Assembly (NCBI GenBank): GCA_049644325.1
Contig: JBARRR010000166.1
Coordinates: 1 to 5,892 of the forward strand
Source of the DNA: DASZHA01 sp049644325
GTDB taxonomy: Bacteria > Chloroflexota > Dormibacteria > DASZGP01
Direction of reading: 5' to 3'
Length of the DNA stretch: 5,892 nt
Position 1 is the stretch's first letter. Each line of letters begins with the position of its first letter. The notes below the pieces were generated by a model, which saw only the letters and a program-made list of their open reading frames with translations, made no database searches and was not told the origin of the DNA. Made by a program: the position numbers and the translations under genes. This document shows, in pieces, positions 1 through 5,464 of this stretch.

Positions 1-16
1 GGTACCATGGCCCACG

Positions 17-1189
17 ATGGCCGAGACCACGGCGAACCCCTTCCGCATCGACTTCTCGGCGTCCGAGCGTGCCTCCCTGGGCATCGAGATGGAGCTGGAG
101 GTGGTCGATGGTGAGAGCCGCGAGCTGACCAGCGTCGCCACCGAGGTCCTCGGCGAGATGGGCAGGGAGCACCCCACTGGTGAGCACCCCAAGGCCAAGC
201 ACGAGCTGCTGGAGTCCACCATCGAGATCCTGACCAGCATTTGCCAGACCGTTGGGGAGGCCAAGGCCGACCTGGGCCAGACGATCCGGGAGATCGAGGT
301 CCACACCAGGCCCAGGGGCCTGGAGCTGATGTGCTCCGGCACCCATCCCTTCAGCCACTGGGCCAAGCAGGTGATCAGCCCCAACCCGCGCTACGCCAAG
401 CTGATCGACGACATGCAGTGGCTGGCCCGCCGGCTGCAGATCTTCGGCGTCCACATCCACGTTGGGGTGCGGTCGCCGGAAAAGGCGATTCCCATGGTCA
501 ACGCCCTCACCTTCTATATTCCGCACTTCCTGGCGTTGTCGGCTTCGAGCCCCTACTGGGTGGGCAAGGACACCGGGCTGGCCTCCTGCCGCACCAAGGT
601 CTTCGAGGGACTGCCCACCGCCGGCCTGCCCTACGAGCTGTCCGGCTGGCCCGAGTTCGAGCAGTTCATGCACACCCTGATCGAAGCCCGCACCATCAAC
701 ACCATCCGCGAGGTGTGGTGGGATATCCGGCCCCATCCCCAGTTCGGCACCATGGAGCTCCGGGTCTGTGACGGTATCCCCACGCTGGGCGAGGTGGCCA
801 CCGCCGCCGCCCTCTTCCAGTCGTTGGTGGAGCGCCTCGACCAGAGGATGGATGCGGGCGAGGAACTGCATCGCCCTAACGAGTGGATCGTCCGTGAGAA
901 CAAATGGCGGGCTGCGCGGCACGGCCTGGAGGCCGGCATCATCGTCGACGACTCAGGCACGGTTATGCCACTGCGCGAGTCGATCGAGTTGATGCTGGAG
1001 GAGCTGGCGCCGGTGGCCTCCAGCCTGGGTTGCCAGGTCGAGCTGGAGGGTGCCCGGGCAATCATGGAGCGTGGCCCCAGCTATGTCCGCCAGCGCCAGG
1101 TGCTGGCGGCCGGCGGCAGCCTGGTGGACGTGGTCGACTCCCTCGTCGAGGAGCTGCGCAACGACCGCATGAGCTCGGTCGGCATCTAA
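17..1189 (+). CDS. Carboxylate-amine ligase, glutamate-cysteine ligase 2 (GCS2/YbdK) family
   Basis: A 390-residue protein with the layout of the GCS2 family, enzymes that use ATP to join the carboxylate of glutamate to an amine such as cysteine. Visible motifs are LGIEMELEVVD (21-31) with the paired acidic residues E24 and E26, ELLESTIEILT (63-73), CSGTHPF (106-112), HIHVG (146-150), SASSPYW (175-181) followed by R192, the long conserved block WWDIRPHPQFGTMELRVCD (234-252), and NKWRAARHG (295-303). Length is normal for the family and there is no signal peptide or membrane segment, so it should be cytosolic. The true substrate is uncertain: many members are annotated glutamate-cysteine ligase without proof, and no glutathione, ergothioneine or mycothiol genes lie nearby. 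The start at 17 fits the usual short N-terminus, but no Shine-Dalgarno is visible in the 16 preceding bases and the frame stays open to the left edge, so an earlier start outside the window is possible. Confidence 0.92.
   Translation: MAETTANPFRIDFSASERASLGIEMELEVVDGESRELTSVATEVLGEMGREHPTGEHPKAKHELLESTIEILTSICQTVGEAKADLGQTIREIEVHTRPRGLELMCSGTHPFSHWAKQVISPNPRYAKLIDDMQWLARRLQIFGVHIHVGVRSPEKAIPMVNALTFYIPHFLALSASSPYWVGKDTGLASCRTKVFEGLPTAGLPYELSGWPEFEQFMHTLIEARTINTIREVWWDIRPHPQFGTMELRVCDGIPTLGEVATAAALFQSLVERLDQRMDAGEELHRPNEWIVRENKWRAARHGLEAGIIVDDSGTVMPLRESIELMLEELAPVASSLGCQVELEGARAIMERGPSYVRQRQVLAAGGSLVDVVDSLVEELRNDRMSSVGI
1162..1181. other. Short GC-rich inverted repeat at the end of the ligase gene
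   Basis: CGACCG at 1162-1167 and CGGTCG at 1176-1181 can pair as a 6-bp stem with an 8-base loop, ending 5 bases before the stop codon. There is no T-run on either side, so it is not a standard intrinsic terminator. It is the only hairpin I see at the convergent junction and could slow polymerase or protect a 3' end. It could equally be chance in GC-rich coding DNA. Confidence 0.25.
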
Positions 1190-2328
1190 CTCGCGCGGAC
1201 GTCCTCAATGAGGGCGGCCAGCAGCGCGGCCCGCTCCGGCATCCGGGCCACTTCGACGTACTCGCCCTCGGCGTGGGCGTGGTCGCCGACGGCGCCCAGG
1301 CCGTCCAGCGTCGGCGTCCCCATCGCCGCGGTGAAGTTGCCGTCGGAGCCGCCGGAGGCCTCGACCCCGTCGGTGGCGAACCCGATGCCTAGGCCGGCGG
1401 CGCAGCGGCGGGCTCGCTCGAAGAGATCGCGGGTGGCCTCGACCGGCATCGGCGGCCGGTTGGGCCCACCGGTGACGCTGAGGAGGACGCGGGAGTCGTG
1501 GGGCGGGAGGGCGCGGATCTCGTTGTCGACGCGTGCCTGCTCTTCTGCGCTGCCGACCCGGACGTCGATGTAGGCATAGGCCTCGGCCGGCACCGTGTTC
1601 TGGGTCACCCCGGCACTGGCCAGCGTGGGTGTCAGCGTGGTACCCAGCGTGGGCCGCGCCAGCTGCTGGATGGCCACGACCTGGTGGGCCATCTCCAGCA
1701 TGGCGTTGGCGCCACGGGTCGCCTCGGAGGCGTGGGCCGCAGCGCCGGTGAAATTCAGGTGGTAGAAGGAGACCCCCTTGCGGGCAACCTTCAACGCGCC
1801 CTTGCGGCTTGGCTCCAGCACCAGGGCCGCGGCCGCATCGAGGGCCATCGTCTCGATTGTGGCCCGGGAGGTGATCGAGCCCAGCTCCTCGTCGGAGGTG
1901 AAGAGCAGCTGCACCCCGGAGCGATCCTCCAGCGAGGCCACGGCGTAGAGCGCCTGGACCAACCCGGCCTTCATGTCGAAGATGCCAGGCCCGGTGGCGC
2001 GGCCGTCCTCGACCGCGTAGGGCCACCGCCTCACCGTCCCCACTGGCCAGACGGTGTCGAAGTGGCCGACCAGGAGCACCCTGGGGGCGCCGGCGAAGCC
2101 CCACCGAAGGTGGACCCGACCCTCGATCTCCAGCCGCTCCGGCTTCTCCCCCAGGAGGACGCTGCCGATGCCGGCCAGCTCGGCGGCGCAAGCCGCGGTG
2201 GCGGCGGGGTCAGCCGACGGCGACTCCACCATGACCAGCTCCTCGAGCGCCCCCAGCATCCCGTGCGTCTGCTCGGACAGGTGGCGAACGCGCTCGTTGG
2301 GCGCCGAATCGGGCGCGGCAGTGGCCAT
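1186..2328 (-). CDS. M20 family zinc metallopeptidase, carboxypeptidase G2 (glutamate carboxypeptidase)-like
   Basis: 380 residues with the complete M20 dinuclear-zinc site in the order of carboxypeptidase G2: HFDTVWP (H89, D91), GPGIFDMKAG (bridging D118), TSDEELGS (catalytic E147, ligand E148), LVLEPS (E172), and HAHAEGEYV (last ligand probably H352). The dimerisation domain is inserted after E172 and carries AAAHASEATRGANA (197-210). Family members hydrolyse an amide bond of a small peptide or N-acyl amino acid, often releasing a C-terminal glutamate; the substrate here is not determinable. No signal peptide is visible, so it is probably cytosolic. An ATG at 2394 would add 22 residues. I prefer 2328 because GGAG (2334-2337) sits 5 bases upstream, the core motif LEELVMVESPS then starts near residue 28 as usual, and the extra stretch uses codons rare in the rest of the gene (AGA, TTT, GGA, CGA, TTG). 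The 2394 start has its own weak AGAGG 9 bases upstream, so it is not excluded. The gene converges on the ligase gene with a 4-base stop overlap. Confidence 0.94.
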   Translation of the reverse strand: MATAAPDSAPNERVRHLSEQTHGMLGALEELVMVESPSADPAATAACAAELAGIGSVLLGEKPERLEIEGRVHLRWGFAGAPRVLLVGHFDTVWPVGTVRRWPYAVEDGRATGPGIFDMKAGLVQALYAVASLEDRSGVQLLFTSDEELGSITSRATIETMALDAAAALVLEPSRKGALKVARKGVSFYHLNFTGAAAHASEATRGANAMLEMAHQVVAIQQLARPTLGTTLTPTLASAGVTQNTVPAEAYAYIDVRVGSAEEQARVDNEIRALPPHDSRVLLSVTGGPNRPPMPVEATRDLFERARRCAAGLGIGFATDGVEASGGSDGNFTAAMGTPTLDGLGAVGDHAHAEGEYVEVARMPERAALLAALIEDVRAS

Positions 2329-2416
2329 GTCGGCTCCAAATCTACCCTCCAAGGCCGCCGCGGCTGCCGGGGCGACCTCATCTCGCAGCGCCATGGCTGA
2401 TAACCTCTGGCGGACA
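2329..2416. promoter_or_regulatory. Divergent intergenic region, probable promoters for the peptidase gene and the glycosyltransferase operon
   Basis: These 88 bases separate the preferred starts of two divergent genes and are the only non-coding spacer in the window with room for promoters. The base composition is more AT-rich at both ends than in the flanking genes (around 2338-2344 and 2398-2406). On the + strand TAACCT (2401-2406) could be a -10 element just ahead of the ATG at 2417, which would give a very short leader. On the - strand a purine-rich stretch holds two Shine-Dalgarno-like runs (complements of 2334-2337 and 2345-2350). No convincing -35/-10 pair or operator palindrome is visible. 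The limits depend on the start codons chosen. Confidence 0.4.
2334..2337 (-). promoter_or_regulatory. Shine-Dalgarno GGAG that supports the 2328 start of the M20 peptidase
   Basis: Read on the - strand the sequence is GGAGCCGACATG: GGAG with a 5-base spacer before the ATG at 2328. It supports this start over the alternative at 2394, whose AGAGG (complement of 2404-2408) is 9 bases away. Confidence 0.5.
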
Positions 2417-3703
2417 ATGCCGCAGGATTCGGGACTTCGCGTCGCCCTGCTGGTCTACCGGGGGAACCCTCACTCGGGGGGCCAGGGCGTGTACACGCGC
2501 CACCTGGCGCGCGCCCTGGTGGGGATGGGGCACAGGGTCGAGGTCTTTGCCGGCCAGCCCTACCCCGAGCTGGATCCCGGCGTCGACTTCACACCGGTGC
2601 CGTCGCTTGACATGTACCGCCCCGACGATCCCTTTCGCGTCCCCCGTCCCCGAGAGTTCCGTGACTGGATCGACGTGCTCGAGTACGCCACCGTCTGCAC
2701 GGCCGCATTCCCCGAGCCGCTGACCTTCAGCCTGCGGGTCCGGCGCCTGCTCAAGCCGCGCCTGGCGGATTTCGACATCGTCCACGACAACCAGTGCCTG
2801 GGCTACGGCATCCTCGACATCCAGCGCGCCGGGTTCCCGGTGATCGGCACCATCCATCACCCCATCACCGTGGACCGCGACCTGGAGATGACCCACGCCA
2901 CCAGCATCCGGCGCAAGATCTCGATGCGCCGCTTCTACAGCTTCACCCGGATGCAGGTCCGGGTGGCCCGCCAGATCCCGCGGCTGATCACCGTGTCGGA
3001 GTCCTCCAGGCGCGACCTCAAGGACGAGATGGGGATCGAGCTGGAGAAGCTGGCGGTGGTGCCGGTGGGCGTCGACCATGAGGTCTTCCGACCATTGCCC
3101 GAGGTCGCCCGGGTGCCGGGACGAATTCTCGCCATGGCCAGCGCCGACGTTCCCCTCAAGGGGGTGCGGCCGCTGCTGCAGGCGATTGCAAGGCTGCGGC
3201 AGACCCGGCCGGTGGAGCTGGTGATCGTGTCCCGGCCCCGGGAGGGCAGCGATACGCCGGCCTTCGTGCGCAAGCTGGGGCTGGGGGATGCCGTGCGCTT
3301 CGTCAACGGCATCACCGAGGAGCAGCTGGTGCGCCACTACGCCGAGGCCGAGGTGGCGGTGGTGCCCTCGCTGTACGAGGGGTTCTCGCTGCCCGCGGTG
3401 CAGGCGATGGCGTCGGGGCTGCCGCTGGTGGCGACCACCGCCGGCGCCCTCCCCGAAGTCATCGGCCGCCACGGCGAGCACGGCCTGCTGGTCACCCCCG
3501 GGGACAGCTCCGCCCTGGCCGCGGCCCTCGACCTGGCGCTGGGCGACGCGGAGCTGCGCGCCCGCCTGGCTGACGCGGCCCGGACCAGGGCACTGGCCCG
3601 CTACAGCTGGGAGGCGACCGCCGCCGCCACCGTGGAGCAGTACCGCATCCTCCTCGACAGCCGACAGCCGACCGTGGTCGCCGCCCCCGCGGAGGTTGCG
3701 TAG
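2417..3703 (+). CDS. Glycosyltransferase family 4 (GT-B fold)
   Basis: 428 residues; transfers a sugar from a nucleotide donor to an acceptor that is unknown here. The N-terminal Rossmann domain opens with LRVALLVYRG (7-16) and the glycine loop SGGQGVYTRHLARAL (20-34). FDIVHDNQ (119-126), GTIHHPI (144-150) and ITVSESSRRDL (191-201) lie along the acceptor domain. The C-terminal donor domain has VVPVGVDHEVFRP (214-226), ASADVPLKGVRPLL (241-254, donor-phosphate Lys K248), VVPSLYEGFSLP (315-326) and TAGALPEVIG (341-350). The EX7E motif is altered: E321 is present but the second Glu position is Q329. No membrane segment is seen. The ATG at 2417 is chosen because the core starts at residue 7. An in-frame ATG at 2393 would add 8 residues and share CATG with the alternative start of the divergent peptidase. 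Neither start has a strong ribosome site (GGCGGA is the best, just before 2417). First gene of a three-gene operon. Confidence 0.94.
   Translation: MPQDSGLRVALLVYRGNPHSGGQGVYTRHLARALVGMGHRVEVFAGQPYPELDPGVDFTPVPSLDMYRPDDPFRVPRPREFRDWIDVLEYATVCTAAFPEPLTFSLRVRRLLKPRLADFDIVHDNQCLGYGILDIQRAGFPVIGTIHHPITVDRDLEMTHATSIRRKISMRRFYSFTRMQVRVARQIPRLITVSESSRRDLKDEMGIELEKLAVVPVGVDHEVFRPLPEVARVPGRILAMASADVPLKGVRPLLQAIARLRQTRPVELVIVSRPREGSDTPAFVRKLGLGDAVRFVNGITEEQLVRHYAEAEVAVVPSLYEGFSLPAVQAMASGLPLVATTAGALPEVIGRHGEHGLLVTPGDSSALAAALDLALGDAELRARLADAARTRALARYSWEATAAATVEQYRILLDSRQPTVVAAPAEVA
3691..3695 (+). promoter_or_regulatory. Shine-Dalgarno GGAGG for the GTG start at 3703
   Basis: GGAGG lies inside the last codons of the glycosyltransferase gene, 7 bases before the GTG start of the methyltransferase, which overlaps the upstream TAG stop by one base (TAGTG). 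This decides the GTG start and suggests reinitiation by the same ribosomes. Confidence 0.75.
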
Positions 3704-4473
3704 TGCTTACCGTCGACTTCGACCGCCTCGGCGTCGGCCCGGGCACGCGGCTGCTGGACATCGGCTGCGGCATGGGGCGCCACAGCTTCGAGGCCTTCCG
3801 GCGCGGCGCCCAGGTGACCGCCGCCGACCTCGACACCACCGCGCTGGCCGAGGTCGACAAGATGTCCGAGGCCATGGTCGAAGCCGGCCAGGTGCCGCCG
3901 GGGTCGGCGCTCAAGACCGCCGAGGTCAACGTCCTCGACATGCCCTTTGGCGACGGCAGCTTCGACGTCGTCATCGCCAGCGAGATCCTGGAGCATATCC
4001 CTGAGGACCGTCGCGCCATGAGCGAGATCACGCGGGTGCTGCGCCCCCGCGGCCTGGCCGCCGTGACGGTGCCCCGCCGCGGTCCCGAGGAGGTCTGCTG
4101 GCTCCTCTCCGACGACTACCACAACACCCCCGGCGGGCACGTCCGCATCTACCGTGGCGACGAGCTGGTCGCGCGGCTGCGCGGCGCCGGCCTGCGCCTG
4201 CGCGCCACCACCCACGCCCACGGCCTCCACTCGCCTTACTGGTGGCTCAAGTGCGCGGTTGGCGTGCGCAAGGAAGACTCACCTCTGCCCAGGCTGTACC
4301 ACCGCTTCCTGGTCTGGGACATGGTCAACGCGCCGCCGTTGACCCGGGCCCTGGAGACGGCCCTCAACCCCATCATCGGCAAGAGCTTTGTCGCCTACCT
4401 GGAGAAGCCGGCCGTAGGCACCGCCCGGTCCAGCACGGCGGACGGCAAGAGGAGTACCGGTGCTGCTGCCTGA
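3703..4473 (+). CDS. Class I SAM-dependent methyltransferase (Methyltransf_11-like)
   Basis: 256 residues with a textbook class I Rossmann core beginning almost at the N-terminus. Motif I is LLDIGCGMGRHSF (17-29), the acidic residue that binds the SAM ribose is D42 in AADLD, a further acidic position is D79 in VLDMPF, motif IV is FDVVIASEILEHIPED (87-102), and the post-motif VLRPRGLAAVTVPR follows from 112. The C-terminal part from about residue 145 (GGHVRIYRGDEL, then HSPYWWLKCAVG) is not part of the general fold and probably shapes the acceptor pocket. It contains aromatic residues but no clear transmembrane helix. The last 20 residues are low-complexity and polar. Start GTG with GGAGG 7 bases upstream; the 1-base overlap with the glycosyltransferase implies coupled translation. 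Methylation of the glycosylated product, or of its sugar or acceptor, is an inference from context. The fold does not tell O-, N- or C-methylation apart. Confidence 0.94.
   Translation: MLTVDFDRLGVGPGTRLLDIGCGMGRHSFEAFRRGAQVTAADLDTTALAEVDKMSEAMVEAGQVPPGSALKTAEVNVLDMPFGDGSFDVVIASEILEHIPEDRRAMSEITRVLRPRGLAAVTVPRRGPEEVCWLLSDDYHNTPGGHVRIYRGDELVARLRGAGLRLRATTHAHGLHSPYWWLKCAVGVRKEDSPLPRLYHRFLVWDMVNAPPLTRALETALNPIIGKSFVAYLEKPAVGTARSSTADGKRSTGAAA
4448..4454 (+). promoter_or_regulatory. Shine-Dalgarno AGAGGAG for the GTG start at 4460
   Basis: AGAGGAG lies within the methyltransferase gene, 5 bases before the GTG at 4460. The resulting 14-base gene overlap supports translational coupling and settles the start of the toroid protein. 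Confidence 0.7.
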
Positions 4474-5464
4474 CGCCCTCGGCGTCCTCGAGGTCGCGGA
4501 CCTGGAGGCGACCGTGGACGCCATCGCGCGCGGCCAGGAGTCCGACGGCGGCATCCCCTGGCATCCCGGCGGGAAGATGGATCCTTGGAACCACGTCGAG
4601 GCGGCGATGGCCCTGTGCCTCGGCGGTCGGTGGGACGAGGTCAACCGCGCCTACGACTGGATGCTCCGCAACCAGCGCCACGACGGCGCCTGGCACGCCT
4701 ACTACCAGGCTGGCAAGGTCAAGGACCCAACCCTCGACACCAACGTCTCGACCTACGTCGCCACCGGCGCCTGGCACCATTACCTGGTCACCGGCGAGCG
4801 CGGCTTTCTCAAGTGGCTGTGGCCCTCGATTGACGCGGCCATCGAGTTCGCCCTGACGCTGCGGCGCAAGAGTGGGGTGATCGCCTGGTCGCGGCCGCCG
4901 GACGGCTGGGGCGCGCGCAAGGGACTGGTCGCGGGTGGGTCATCGCTGCACCTCAGCCTCCGCTGCGCGGTCCGCGTGGCGGACGCCCTGGGTTACAGCC
5001 GCCTGGACTGGACAGAGGCTGCGGAGACCCACGGACACGCCATCCAGCACCAGCCGGGGGCCTTCGTCGACAAGCACCGCTGGGCGATGGACTGGTACTA
5101 CCCGATCCTCACCGGCGTCCTCCGCGGCCCGGCGGCACAGGCGCGCCTGGAGGAGAAGTGGGATGAGTTCGTGGTGCCCGACAAGGGCGTCCGCTGCATC
5201 AGCGGCCGGGCGTGGGTCACCGCTGCCGAGACCGCCGAGCTGGTGATGGCGCTCAACGCCATCGGCGACCACGACGAGGCCCGGCGGCTGCTGGAGTGGG
5301 CCCAGCACCTCCGCGGCGATGACGCCGCCTACTGGATGGGCGCCAACTTCACCGATGGCGCCTACTGGCCGCTGCAGCGCCCAGCGTGGTCGTCAGCCGC
5401 GATCGTGATGGCGGCTGATGCCCTCGCTGGCGGCCCTACCGCGGAGCTATTCGCCGGGCGCTAG
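4460..5464 (+). CDS. Alpha/alpha-toroid protein with QW-type repeat (prenyltransferase/squalene-cyclase-like), function unknown
   Basis: 334 residues, mostly helical by inspection, with repeats typical of alpha/alpha barrels. A first GQESDGGIPW (25-34) and a better RAYDWMLRNQRHDGAW (63-78) fit the QW motif of the terpene-cyclase and protein-prenyltransferase superfamily; similar proteins are commonly annotated prenyltransferase. Other striking stretches are MDPWNHVEAAMAL (40-52), LDTNVSTY (92-99), LWPSIDAAIEFAL (120-132), VIAWSRPPDGWG (140-151) and, further on, RWAMDWYYPILTGVLRG. The DXDD acid motif of class II cyclases is missing and no zinc site of protein prenyltransferases is evident. The protein is also about half the length of squalene-hopene cyclase. 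A six-hairpin glycosidase or sugar epimerase-like role is therefore possible, because the LWPSIDAAIEFAL type of helix also occurs there. No signal peptide or membrane segment. Third gene of the operon. The fold class is fairly safe; the activity is open. Confidence 0.88.
   Translation: MLLPDALGVLEVADLEATVDAIARGQESDGGIPWHPGGKMDPWNHVEAAMALCLGGRWDEVNRAYDWMLRNQRHDGAWHAYYQAGKVKDPTLDTNVSTYVATGAWHHYLVTGERGFLKWLWPSIDAAIEFALTLRRKSGVIAWSRPPDGWGARKGLVAGGSSLHLSLRCAVRVADALGYSRLDWTEAAETHGHAIQHQPGAFVDKHRWAMDWYYPILTGVLRGPAAQARLEEKWDEFVVPDKGVRCISGRAWVTAAETAELVMALNAIGDHDEARRLLEWAQHLRGDDAAYWMGANFTDGAYWPLQRPAWSSAAIVMAADALAGGPTAELFAGR

Noticed and set aside
1..16. GGTACC at the very start (a KpnI recognition site), possibly a cloning boundary
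   Set aside because: A six-base match in GC-rich DNA is easily chance, and the sequence continues smoothly into the coding frame; nothing vector-like is seen.
1498..2400. Long + strand open frame (300 codons) opposite the M20 peptidase gene
   Set aside because: Repetitive Gly/His/Arg composition with no motif, and the opposite strand carries the complete zinc-ligand set of M20.
2054..2416. N-terminal extension of the glycosyltransferase frame upstream of 2417
   Set aside because: The frame is open back to 2054, but that part runs antisense through the peptidase gene and is Ser/Arg/Pro-rich; the GT-B core begins just after 2417.
2378..3481. Long - strand open frame (367 codons) opposite the glycosyltransferase gene
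   Set aside because: The translation is Gly/His/Gln/Arg-rich without family motifs, while the + strand frame has full GT4 motifs; this is a shadow frame typical of high-GC DNA.
3601..4230. - strand open frame (209 codons) opposite the first methyltransferase
   Set aside because: Ala/Gly/Val/Asp-rich shadow frame with no motif; the + strand shows class I methyltransferase motifs and a strong ribosome site.
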